Part shown: positions 14,275 through 21,199 of the stretch, one piece after another
How the letters are laid out: every line of letters begins with the position of its first letter
How positions within the stretch are numbered: the first letter of the stretch is position 1
DNA from: Halomonas colorata
Lineage (GTDB): Bacteria > Pseudomonadota > Gammaproteobacteria > Pseudomonadales > Halomonadaceae
Direction: 5' to 3'
Length of the DNA stretch: 52,801 nt
NCBI RefSeq assembly: GCF_014897985.1
Contig: NZ_JABUZA010000033.1
Span: 1 to 52,801 of the forward strand
Program-made: the position numbers and the translations under genes
Notes under the pieces: model-generated
What the model saw: the letters and a program-made list of their open reading frames with translations, nothing else
What the model was told of the DNA's origin: nothing
Database searches by the model: none

Positions 14275-15231
14275 ATGTCCGCCGCCAGTACCTATCGTCA
14301 TTATCCCAGTTTCACACGTCGTTTCACCCGCTCCATCCTGAAGCAGGTAGGGTTGCCCAAGAAGCATGAAAAGGAAGTGTTTCTTGATCTGGTAGAAGAC
14401 CCCAGAACCATGACCAGTATCAACGGTGAGGCACTTGTGCTCGAATACTGGCATGAGCGTCAGGGGCGAATCATCGTGCCGGAACCCTCGCTTTCGGCCT
14501 GGTTACAGCAGGTGTCTTTGAGCAAGGTGCAAGGTGATTCGTTTGCCTGGCCATATGAGTTCAGTACGATTTCTCTGCCGACTGCCCAGCTGTTTGAAGG
14601 CTATACCATTGAAGGCGTGATGGTGAGCTGGATGCAGGCGTCCTCTCTTCAACAGCGGTATGATGATTTTCTCCGCCAGTATGGTTCTTCTTTCCAGATG
14701 GAAGTGCCTGCCTCTCAGCCGGAGCAGTGGTTAACTATCAGTATTCATAATCCGCTGGAGCCTCAGTCGACCCTTAATCCTTCCCTTTTACGGGCAGCTT
14801 TTACGCCGGAACAGCTGACGGATTTTATCAACCGGGAAGCCATGAAGACCGTTGGGCTATCCGGTATGTCTATGAACGCCGATGAGCAACGCATCCTGAA
14901 TGCCGTGATTCGCTATGTGGTCTCGCTGGGTATGTATTTGTCTGCCTACCCGGAGTCTCTTAACAGTGGCGTGCCATCGTATATGAAAAATAAGCACCCC
15001 AGTGGCAAGGGCGGTATGCCCTTTGCGCAGGTGGAGTACGACAGACATGATCGCGAACTGGTGGCCGCCATGGTGTCACCCCATTCCGTTTCACCTTACT
15101 GGCGGCAGCTGCGCGATGAACGTTTTTACCGAGGCAAATGGAAAAGTCATCGTCGTGGAAGCCGTTATGTGCTGGTCAGTGGCTATGAAGTAGGTAGCGA
15201 TAAAACGGTTGCCGTAGAGAGAGCACAATAG
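14275..15231 (+). CDS. Protein of unknown function coupled to ADP-ribosylglycohydrolase
   Basis: From the ATG at 14275 (AAGGAG six bases upstream) the product has 318 residues. The frame is open further upstream to a TTG at 14092, but that part runs through the attC-like site. The N-terminus is basic (SFTRRFTRSILKQVG). The C-terminal end has a WRQLRDERFYRGKWKSHRRG stretch before a final strand (YVLVSGYEVG). A C-terminal arrangement of clustered Arg/Trp/His before a strand vaguely recalls AcrVA2-like proteins, but I would not assign that. The TAG overlaps the GTG of the next gene by one base, so the two are translated together and probably act on one pathway, possibly ADP-ribosylation. Confidence 0.7.
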   Translation: MSAASTYRHYPSFTRRFTRSILKQVGLPKKHEKEVFLDLVEDPRTMTSINGEALVLEYWHERQGRIIVPEPSLSAWLQQVSLSKVQGDSFAWPYEFSTISLPTAQLFEGYTIEGVMVSWMQASSLQQRYDDFLRQYGSSFQMEVPASQPEQWLTISIHNPLEPQSTLNPSLLRAAFTPEQLTDFINREAMKTVGLSGMSMNADEQRILNAVIRYVVSLGMYLSAYPESLNSGVPSYMKNKHPSGKGGMPFAQVEYDRHDRELVAAMVSPHSVSPYWRQLRDERFYRGKWKSHRRGSRYVLVSGYEVGSDKTVAVERAQ

Positions 15232-16223
15232 TGAATATTTCACCGGATCCATCTCGGTGGACAGGATGCCTGTTGGGTCTGGCCGTAGGTGATGCTCTGG
15301 GAGCACCGTTGGAGTTTCATTCTCGCGACCGGCTTAAACCGATCACCGGTATGATTGAAGGTGGCAAGTTTCGGATGCGCCAAGGGGAGTGGACGGATGA
15401 TACAGCCATGGCACTATGTCTGGCGGATAGTCTGATTGCTTGTGATGGCTTTGATGCAGCAGATCAGATGGCACGCTATTGGCGTTGGGCTGAGGAGGGG
15501 GAAAACTCAACCCGTCCACGTGCCTTTGGAATCGGTAAGACGGTTGCGGGTGCACTGGCAAGATATCAACAGTCTGGCTCCCCCTGGTGTGGAAGTGAGT
15601 CTTCAGCATCTTCCGGTAATGGTTCCCTTATGCGCCTGGCCCCGATTCCAATGCGTTACGCAGGATCAGTAATGCTGGGTGAGTATGCTGAGCTCAGCTC
15701 GCAAACTACGCATGCCTCTTCACTTTGCGTCAGTGCCAGCAGGCTGATGTCTCAGCTGATAAGCAATGCGCTTCTGGGGGCCACCGATAAAACAGCTTGG
15801 TTAATGTCAGTGCCTTCCGAGGTACATGCACCCTCACTTATCAATGCATTGGCAGAGGGTGAATATCGCGTTAAAGAGCGAGTCGATATTTTTGGCAGCG
15901 GATATGTCGTTGAGAGCCTGGAAGCTGCTCTATGGTGCCTGTGGCAAACTGAGTCATTTGAGGATGCGGTTCTAATGGCAGCGAATCTGGGTGACGATGC
16001 CGATACGACAGCGGCTATTACTGGTCAGCTGGCGGGTGCATTTTACGGTGTGGCTTCCATTCCTGATGCCTGGTTGGAAGTATTGCATCAAAAGCAGCGA
16101 ATACAAGGTACTGCGCAACAGCTTTACAAGGCTTACTGCTTTGATGCTTCTTTGGCAGTTCCCAACAAACTATATCGAGATCGGCAAAGCCCTCACCTGA
16201 GAACGAAACAATGGGGTGTATGA
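15231..16223 (+). CDS. ADP-ribosylglycohydrolase (DraG/ARH family)
   Basis: The 330-residue protein starts at GTG 15231, overlapping the preceding stop. Family motifs: GLAVGDALGAPLEF near the N-terminus, the metal-binding WTDDTAMALCLADSL, and the second metal block ANLGDDADTTAAITGQLAGA. These enzymes use two metal ions (Mg or Mn) to remove ADP-ribose from proteins or nucleic acids, reversing an ADP-ribosyltransferase. No transferase is recognised beside it; the upstream unknown protein is a candidate partner. The C-terminal tail after about residue 312 faces a convergent truncated gene, so its last residues may come from a recombination joint. Confidence 0.9.
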   Translation: MNISPDPSRWTGCLLGLAVGDALGAPLEFHSRDRLKPITGMIEGGKFRMRQGEWTDDTAMALCLADSLIACDGFDAADQMARYWRWAEEGENSTRPRAFGIGKTVAGALARYQQSGSPWCGSESSASSGNGSLMRLAPIPMRYAGSVMLGEYAELSSQTTHASSLCVSASRLMSQLISNALLGATDKTAWLMSVPSEVHAPSLINALAEGEYRVKERVDIFGSGYVVESLEAALWCLWQTESFEDAVLMAANLGDDADTTAAITGQLAGAFYGVASIPDAWLEVLHQKQRIQGTAQQLYKAYCFDASLAVPNKLYRDRQSPHLRTKQWGV

Positions 16224-16683
16224 CATCACCAGCACTGTTGTAGTCGTAGCTGAAGGCAGCATTAAAAGGGCTGCCACTGAAGTCTGCACCGGTTTTTTGC
16301 TCTAGCTCCCGCAGGAGTTGCGCATAAATGACCTCAACACCACGAAGCGACAAGCTAGCGGCATGGGGAATCCGGCTATCCTTAAAGCCTTCCTCAGCAC
16401 TAAAACCTACAGAGTCCACAGTGAACATGGTCGTACCGTCTACCATTTTGAACGCAACATCCTCAACGGTGACCGTATTATCAAAAAGACTATTACTAAT
16501 CGATCCATAGGTGACGCGCACATTGCCTTCGCTCGATGACTCAACCAAGTTAACCAGATCACTTACACCTGCTCTGGCCCTTTTATCCGCCTCATCCATG
16601 GCTATTTTGCCGACAAAGCCAGCAATCGAAATAGCCATACCTACAATCACAACCCCGAAACTGACAGCAAGCTTTGACGCCAT
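16200..16683 (-). pseudogene. Membrane-anchored exported protein, apparently 3'-truncated
   Basis: The minus-strand frame begins MASKLAVSFG with an N-terminal membrane anchor or signal (about residues 5-24). It continues as a soluble strand-rich domain to about IHPIVSFSGE. The frame stays open to 16018, but the last ~60 codons are the antisense of the ADP-ribosylglycohydrolase gene and look meaningless. The most likely reading is loss of the original 3' end at a recombination joint near 16200. An AAGGTAG precedes the start. No family is recognised. It is the last gene of the small minus-strand operon. Confidence 0.55.
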
Positions 16684-16765
16684 TACTACTACCTTTTGAA
16701 TAATTTAATTGTTGAACCAAGACGATCAACGCCACAGCGTCCGAGCCGAACACTGTGACAAGAGA

Positions 16766-16870
16766 TCAAGAACCGCCAAAACCATAGGCAGCAAGGATTT
16801 CAGGCCCACCAAAAACCAATGAGACGCCCGCTACCAAAACAGCCAGCCAAAAAATAAGGTTGGAATTCAC
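16766..16870 (-). CDS. Single-span membrane peptide (34 aa)
   Basis: Starting at GTG 16870, one base after the stop of the 78-residue gene, with GGGGG as ribosome binding site eight bases upstream. The product is one hydrophobic helix (LIFWLAVLVAGVSLVF) with a short glycine-rich tail. The longer reading from 16960 runs through the previous gene and is rejected. Its tight junction with its neighbour supports it as a real small gene. It may be a small membrane protein of a phage-like or plasmid operon. Confidence 0.5.
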   Translation of the reverse strand: MNSNLIFWLAVLVAGVSLVFGGPEILAAYGFGGS

Positions 16871-16871
16871 G

Positions 16872-17108
16872 TTAATTACCCCCTGACTCGGACAAGCTCC
16901 AGTAACCTCTGTAGGCCACGCCTTGCTCTGGATCGCCCGACATGTGTATGTTATCGGCAAGCACCCCCTCTCGGAAGCCCTCTATGGCCTGAGGGCCAAT
17001 AACCTCAAGCGCTCTCTCGGCCAATGCTTCTTTATGATGATCCAGCACACCGCCCGACGCAGACTCTACACCTTCCGGCCACCACTCGTATGTGATCACC
17101 CCTTTCAT
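16872..17108 (-). CDS. Hypothetical small soluble protein
   Basis: The 78-residue product (MKGVITYEWWPEG...) starts at an ATG that overlaps the TGA of the upstream gene, with GGAGG about eight bases before it. It is acidic, with a helical centre (HHKEALAERALEVIGP). No family is recognised. The overlap with one gene and the one-base spacing to the next show it belongs to a translationally coupled operon. Confidence 0.6.
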   Translation of the reverse strand: MKGVITYEWWPEGVESASGGVLDHHKEALAERALEVIGPQAIEGFREGVLADNIHMSGDPEQGVAYRGYWSLSESGGN

Positions 17109-17473
17109 TTACGCCCCTCCTGCTCTGGATGCTGGGCACTGTGACGCTGGAGATCTTCCAGAGTCAGGGTGCTGACGAAACGCTTGATACGGAAGCTCTC
17201 GGCTGGCCAAGGCTCACCCTCAATCATCTGATCACTAGGCTTGAGCCAACGAAGTAGTTGCTCGGCGCTATGGAACTGGTGACCTGTTTGATACCCCAAC
17301 TCCGGCGACAGGCGGATGCCACGATAGCGCAGCCGCTGATGATGATGCATGCTCTCCAGTAGAGTGATTAGAGGGCTCTGGGGTCGAACCGTACGTGGCA
17401 GTTGCCCTGTCACCTGGTGTCGGATGAACGCTTGTGGTCGGCGTATCAGGTATCGCATTTGTTTGGGGTGCAT
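17105..17473 (-). CDS. Hypothetical basic protein in the small-gene operon
   Basis: The 122-residue product (MHPKQMRYLIRRPQ...) is basic and histidine-rich in its first half. The ATG at 17473 is preceded by GAGGAG at 17481-17486, which overlaps the stop of a small membrane ORF, and its own stop overlaps the next start. This coupling is why I prefer it to two competing readings: a frame extending up to 17800 and another at 17268-17585. It is not recognised. Confidence 0.55.
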   Translation of the reverse strand: MHPKQMRYLIRRPQAFIRHQVTGQLPRTVRPQSPLITLLESMHHHQRLRYRGIRLSPELGYQTGHQFHSAEQLLRWLKPSDQMIEGEPWPAESFRIKRFVSTLTLEDLQRHSAQHPEQEGRK

Positions 17474-17484
17474 AGATGATCTCC

Positions 17485-17583
17485 TCACGTTTTCGAAACC
17501 ACCAACATCGCATTGGGCAGGGCAACTGCAAGGGCTGTCGTTGCCAGCCCGCCAAGAAACCCATACACGCTGCAGCAACCCAC
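17485..17583 (-). CDS. Single-span membrane peptide (32 aa)
   Basis: A frame too short for ordinary ORF calling: GTG at 17583, stop TGA at 17485-17487. The product is GCCSVYGFLGGLATTALAVA followed by LPNAMLVVSKT, one hydrophobic glycine/alanine-rich helix. The TGA overlaps the GAGGAG that initiates the next gene. The gap between the NinX-like gene and the 122-residue gene has just this size. The start and its ribosome binding site are weak, so confidence is limited. Confidence 0.4.
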   Translation of the reverse strand: MGCCSVYGFLGGLATTALAVALPNAMLVVSKT

Positions 17584-17597
17584 ACTTTACCCGCGTC

Positions 17598-18020
17598 TTA
17601 ATCCGACACCGACAAAAACGCAGGAACCGCAAGGCTCTCACCCAGCTTGACTGCAACGTAACAACGCATGGCAGCGATAAGCACAGTTTCTCCGCACCCA
17701 CGAAAAGAAATGCTCTCCGTTGACCGTGAAAGAACACAAACGCCCCCTGCATCAGTCTGCAACGAAAACTGGTGCTGGCCACACTCTCGCAGCGCATCAA
17801 TGATCGGCCCTCCTTCAGACCACTTAGTTGAAGGGGAATACTCCCGACCTATTAAGCCGTACCGCTTCAAGCCGCGACCGCTTTCTTCCCATATCCAGTA
17901 CCCGGACTCACTGCCCGACCCAAACCCCATAGGGTCGCGCCTGATGACTAACCCCTCTGCCTTGGCGACAGCCCAATCAAGCGCTTCCCCCTGCAAATCC
18001 GATACGCTCACGCTTTGCAT
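17598..18020 (-). CDS. NinX-like phage/plasmid protein (DUF2591)
   Basis: The 140-residue product begins near GEALDWAVAKAEGL and contains YSPSTKWSEGGPIID in the middle and ETVLIAAMRCYVAVKLGE near the C-terminus. This block order is that of the DUF2591 (phage NinX) family, which is common in lambdoid phages and plasmids; its biochemical role is not known. GGAAGGG precedes the ATG. It points to a phage-like origin of the surrounding small-gene operon. Confidence 0.8.
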   Translation of the reverse strand: MQSVSVSDLQGEALDWAVAKAEGLVIRRDPMGFGSGSESGYWIWEESGRGLKRYGLIGREYSPSTKWSEGGPIIDALRECGQHQFSLQTDAGGVCVLSRSTESISFRGCGETVLIAAMRCYVAVKLGESLAVPAFLSVSD

Positions 18021-18035
18021 AACACCCTTCCTCGC

Positions 18036-18338
18036 TCAGTCACACATGTCTTCACTGTCAAACCACAAAACCTCTTCTATGCCGGTCTCCCACGCCTTCT
18101 CTGTCACGATGAAGCCAATGACATTCACATGATGGAAGCCTGCAAGTGCATACAAGGAATCACCCTCGTCACCTTCAGCAATCGACCAGACATTCGAGAC
18201 GCCACCGCCACGCTTTTCCGCAAGCGCCAAGGCTTCATCAAATGTCTGCATCATCACGTCAGCTTCGCGCTCTAGCTCAACAGGCTTGTACTCATCCATG
18301 AAGGCATTTTCTGCAATAGTGTCTGGGATTACTGGCAT
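18036..18338 (-). CDS. Hypothetical acidic protein
   Basis: The 100-residue acidic product (start ATG 18338, CGGAG upstream) has a helical centre (ADVMMQTFDEALALAEKRGG) and then alternating strands. It ends 15 bases before the NinX-like gene, so it is probably the first gene of the minus-strand operon, transcribed divergently from KfrA. No family is recognised. Confidence 0.6.
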   Translation of the reverse strand: MPVIPDTIAENAFMDEYKPVELEREADVMMQTFDEALALAEKRGGGVSNVWSIAEGDEGDSLYALAGFHHVNVIGFIVTEKAWETGIEEVLWFDSEDMCD

Positions 18339-18467
18339 AACCGACTCCGTTACGGTCGTTGTTTGAGCTCCCTAAATGTCGCATGACTTATCGCAACTAC
18401 AAGTGCCGCAGGATTACTTGCCCGCCAAAAACGACTCGAAGTTGAAGCGGGACACTGAACAGAAAAA

Positions 18468-18495
18468 TTAGTTTGTTAGTTTGTTAGTTTGTTAG
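18468..18495. promoter_or_regulatory. Tandem 8-bp repeats, probable KfrA operator
   Basis: TTAGTTTG occurs three times without gaps (18468, 18476, 18484), followed by TTAG. The block lies 43 bases before the preferred kfrA start, between two divergent transcription units. KfrA proteins are known to repress their own promoter through repeated operators, so this is the likely binding site. Confidence 0.65.
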
Positions 18496-18537
18496 TGCGC
18501 AACTAGAATGCTTGAAACACCAACCGGAGCGGCAGGA

Positions 18538-19224
18538 ATGCGACCACCAGAGATCGAGAATGAGCAAATCATCAACGCTGGGCAGCAGTTACAGGAAGAC
18601 GGCAGGAAGGTCACAGGGTTTGCGTTAAGAAAAATCGTTGGCGGCGGCAACCCAAGCCGTTTGGCGAGGGTCTGGGAAGACCACCGACGATCTCAGGAAG
18701 TAGTGGCGAGCGAGCCCGCGCAAGAACTCCCAGTGGAAGTAGAGGAAGCGCTCAACGAAATGACAGGTATCTTTCTGGAGCAGGTCCGAGGACTGGCACA
18801 GAACCTGAACGCAAGGGCAGTCAAAACAGCCGAGCGGCGAGTCGCGGACGTTATGCGATCCGCAAAAGAGCAGCAGGAGAACGCTGAAGCCGAGCTGGTG
18901 GATGCCGCCACGACCGTTGAAGATCTGGAGGATCAGCTAGGCAACGTCCGGGCCGAGCTCAGCAAGGCTCAAGAGGAGTTGGTCACGCTCAGAAAGTCGG
19001 CGTCGAAAGCGGAGCGCGAGCTTGCTGTTGTCCGGGAGAAACTGTCCAAAGAGTACGAGCAGCGGGAAAGCGCCGAAGAGTCGCTGGCAGATATTCGCCG
19101 CCGAAACGATGATCTCAGCAACGATAAAACCGACCTCCGTAAAGAGCGCGATGAAATTAAAACTCGACTGGCAGCCGTTGAGACTCAGCGGGATAAGTTA
19201 ATCGAACAGGTGTCAGGGCAATAG
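18538..19224 (+). CDS. kfrA: KfrA-like plasmid DNA-binding coiled-coil protein
   Basis: Residues about 1-50 form the KfrA N-terminal DNA-binding domain (IENEQIINAGQQL ... FALRKIVGGGNPSRLARVW). From about 65 to the end there is a continuous alpha-helical coiled coil rich in Glu, Arg and Ala. This is the two-part plan of KfrA from broad-host-range plasmids, which aids stable inheritance and autoregulates. Start: the ATG at 18538 has GGAG at eight bases; the in-frame ATG at 18508 has no ribosome binding site and lies very close to the repeats, but is possible. The product has 228 residues from this start. Confidence 0.85.
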   Translation: MRPPEIENEQIINAGQQLQEDGRKVTGFALRKIVGGGNPSRLARVWEDHRRSQEVVASEPAQELPVEVEEALNEMTGIFLEQVRGLAQNLNARAVKTAERRVADVMRSAKEQQENAEAELVDAATTVEDLEDQLGNVRAELSKAQEELVTLRKSASKAERELAVVREKLSKEYEQRESAEESLADIRRRNDDLSNDKTDLRKERDEIKTRLAAVETQRDKLIEQVSGQ

Positions 19225-19252
19225 TGCTCAGTTGTTACCGGCGTGAGCATTG

Positions 19253-19281
19253 TTGCCTATATGGGATCGGACATCTATAAT
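19253..19281 (+). promoter_or_regulatory. Sigma-70-type promoter of the RES/Xre module
   Basis: TTGCCT (19253-19258), a 17-base spacer and a perfect TATAAT (19276-19281) lie 35 bases before the antitoxin start. Such operons are normally repressed by the antitoxin-toxin complex binding over the promoter. Confidence 0.7.
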
Positions 19282-19315
19282 CAACTCACAAGCAAAAAGA
19301 GTAGTGGAGGAGATT

Positions 19316-19762
19316 ATGCTTGCCCTACGAGAGCAGTATCCTGTCGACACAGCACCACCACAACACGATGGACCAACACTGACCAGTGCTCATGGAACCG
19401 CCGGGCTCCGCTGGCTATTCGACCGGCGTGAGCGTTGGGGCCTGACGATGGACGATCTGGGCACTCTTCTGGGAGGCGTCAGTCGTCGCACTTTGACTGG
19501 GTGGCAGGCAAAGGTGAACAACGGTGAAACCGTAGAAGTATCCCGGGATATGATGGACCGAATCAGCTTGCTTCTGGGCATCCATAAAGCACTTTCTCTT
19601 ATTACACCGGCAGGGCATGAAAGCATGGCTAATGAGTGGTTCCAGAAACCCATAGATCTAATGGGGCTGCAGGGACGCTCAATCAAGCGTTACTTGCTGG
19701 AACAGGGCTCCATGGAAGCTCTGTACTATATTCGTCGTAATCTGGATGCCATGCGCGGTTAA
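19316..19762 (+). CDS. Xre/MbcA/ParS-type antitoxin of a RES toxin
   Basis: The 148-residue protein starts at ATG 19316 with GGAGGAG directly upstream. The N-terminal half has a helix-turn-helix (MDDLGTLLGGVSRRTLTGWQ). The C-terminal half, from LLGIHKALSLITP to WFQKPIDLMGLQGRS, is the toxin-binding DUF2384 domain with the usual ending. In this family the antitoxin blocks the toxin active site and represses the operon. The RES toxin gene starts 12 bases after the stop. An upstream in-frame start at 19250 is inside the promoter and is rejected. Confidence 0.88.
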   Translation: MLALREQYPVDTAPPQHDGPTLTSAHGTAGLRWLFDRRERWGLTMDDLGTLLGGVSRRTLTGWQAKVNNGETVEVSRDMMDRISLLLGIHKALSLITPAGHESMANEWFQKPIDLMGLQGRSIKRYLLEQGSMEALYYIRRNLDAMRG

Positions 19763-19773
19763 GGGAGATTAAG

Positions 19774-20415
19774 TTGGAACACGTTAAACCGCTATGGAAG
19801 CACCACCGCGTCATACACAGCAAATACCCACCTATTGACTGCTTTGAAAGCCCGGACTCCATGATTCTTGCTGAACTGGAGTCCGCAACCAGTGATCGAG
19901 TTATTCACTGGCCGCGGTACGTCGACAACAAAGATTACCGGGCGGGGCCGGGGTGGGGCGCTGTTATGGCCTCATTCTGCTATCCGTCGGAAGGGCGCTT
20001 TAACACCCTATCAAGAGGTGCGTACTACGCTGGAGACAGTCTGGAAACGGCTCTGCACGAATGGATCTATCATTCCGGCAAGATCTGGCGAGGCTTTGGC
20101 GTCGGAGTCGACTACTCAGCAGTGGTGCGTTGCTACACCGGGCACGTAGCTGAACCACTGGTTGACCTTCGAGATCAACCCCAGTACATGCACGATACGA
20201 ACTATGCGCCCGGCCAACAGGAAGCAGCTAACCTCATTAACGCAGATGAGTTCGGCATTCTGTATAGTTCGGTGCGCTCTCCGGGGGCGGAAGCGATCGC
20301 ATTGCTGAGACCGCCAGCGACAAGCCCCGTTACGCAGGCGGGACACTACTCACTGCACTGGGACGGCGAGCAGTTCACGAAGTATGCCCAGCTTACAGAG
20401 TACCGTCCGCTTTAG
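19774..20415 (+). CDS. RES-domain toxin (NAD-degrading type)
   Basis: The 213-residue product starts at TTG 19774 behind AGGGAGA. The RES domain is visible: GRFNTLSRGAYYAGDSLETA with the family Arg and Glu, then LHEWIYH, and a C-terminal strand pair. The conserved Ser is probably in YSSVRSPGAEA. Characterised RES toxins consume NAD+ and stop growth until the Xre-type antitoxin binds. The pair probably stabilises the plasmid by post-segregational killing. Expression from TTG, next to an ATG-started antitoxin, would keep toxin levels lower. Confidence 0.88.
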   Translation: MEHVKPLWKHHRVIHSKYPPIDCFESPDSMILAELESATSDRVIHWPRYVDNKDYRAGPGWGAVMASFCYPSEGRFNTLSRGAYYAGDSLETALHEWIYHSGKIWRGFGVGVDYSAVVRCYTGHVAEPLVDLRDQPQYMHDTNYAPGQQEAANLINADEFGILYSSVRSPGAEAIALLRPPATSPVTQAGHYSLHWDGEQFTKYAQLTEYRPL

Positions 20416-20458
20416 AGCCAATGCCGTGCCAACCGACAAGAGGCGTATAACAAAACCC

Positions 20459-20869
20459 TCAAGCAACGATGACTTTAGCCCGGCGCAACTGGCGGAGTTC
20501 TTTTAGCTCCTCCGTCCACTTCTTAATGTCGAGCCGATCATTACTATCAGAATTTTGAGCGAGTTCTGTTTTGTCCTTCAAGAGCCGGTTGTTCTCAATT
20601 CGCAGCTTAGACAACTCAATAGCGCAGATCAGCTCAACAATCTTGCTTTCTGTTTGCGCCAAAATGCGCTTCTTAACAGCGTCCTCCTCAGACTCGCAGG
20701 ATTGGCAACCCTCAAGCTCCGGCGTTGCCGGGCAGATCACACGATCGCTAGTGCCAATCACTCCGTCTGATACCAGATCCACTTGCTCAACCCGAGCAGT
20801 CTTTGGATCATCCGTTACCGCAAACCAGCGGCTACCCCAGTATGCACCCTTGACATCCTCACCGGGCAT
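20459..20869 (-). CDS. Hypothetical protein with a C-terminal coiled coil
   Basis: The 136-residue product has an N-terminal strand-rich region with three cysteines (VICPATPELEGCQSCES) and a C-terminal helical coiled coil (IVELICAIELSKLRIENNRL). No family is recognised. The start lacks a convincing ribosome binding site. It is on the same strand as, and 59 bases downstream of, the 85-residue gene. Confidence 0.5.
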   Translation of the reverse strand: MPGEDVKGAYWGSRWFAVTDDPKTARVEQVDLVSDGVIGTSDRVICPATPELEGCQSCESEEDAVKKRILAQTESKIVELICAIELSKLRIENNRLLKDKTELAQNSDSNDRLDIKKWTEELKELRQLRRAKVIVA

Positions 20870-20928
20870 TTGGAAGGAGTCTTACGCGCATGGTGATAAC
20901 AAACTCCTTTGTCACAGCCCGTGATGGG

Positions 20929-21186
20929 CTAGATCACCATCAATCGCTCTGAGATGGCGTCAAAATCTACCTCGGGTTCTTCGCCGTAACTCTCACGGAT
21001 CACGCCATCCTCACCCACCGACACAAAAACGGTTGAACGCATCCCATTGGGCTTAGTGCGAAAAACAACACTGGTATCCTTTCCCTTGAATTCTTTTTTC
21101 AGCGTCTCTTTAAGCTCCTCTACACTTCTGAACAAAAGATCATTCCCAAAGTTCTTAATCTTGAGTGGACGAGGTTCGTACACCAC
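20929..21186 (-). CDS. Hypothetical protein, separated from its promoter by IS5
   Basis: The 85-residue product starts at GTG 21186 with AGGAG (21193-21197 reversed). It is a small alpha/beta protein (SVEELKETLKKEFKGKD, then TVFVSVGEDGVI). It is unrecognised. The IS5-family element is inserted only ten bases upstream of the start. The CTAA duplication restores the Shine-Dalgarno sequence, but the original promoter is now on the far side, so expression depends on transcription from the IS. Confidence 0.55.
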   Translation of the reverse strand: MVYEPRPLKIKNFGNDLLFRSVEELKETLKKEFKGKDTSVVFRTKPNGMRSTVFVSVGEDGVIRESYGEEPEVDFDAISERLMVI

Positions 21187-21199
21187 TGAAATCTCCTAA

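Noticed and set aside
13353..15231. Complete Thoeris system or known anti-phage operon
   Set aside because: Only a truncated TIR-like gene is present; no ThsA/SIR2-type or SLOG partner is seen, and the adjacent genes are not known components.
14275..15231. AcrVA2-like anti-CRISPR assignment
   Set aside because: Only a vague Arg/Trp/His-rich C-terminal resemblance from memory; no alignment was possible and context does not support it.
17268..17585. 105-codon minus ORF (proline/threonine-rich) and a longer frame to 17800
   Set aside because: Both compete with the 32- and 122-residue genes, which have coupled starts and stops and a strong GAGGAG.
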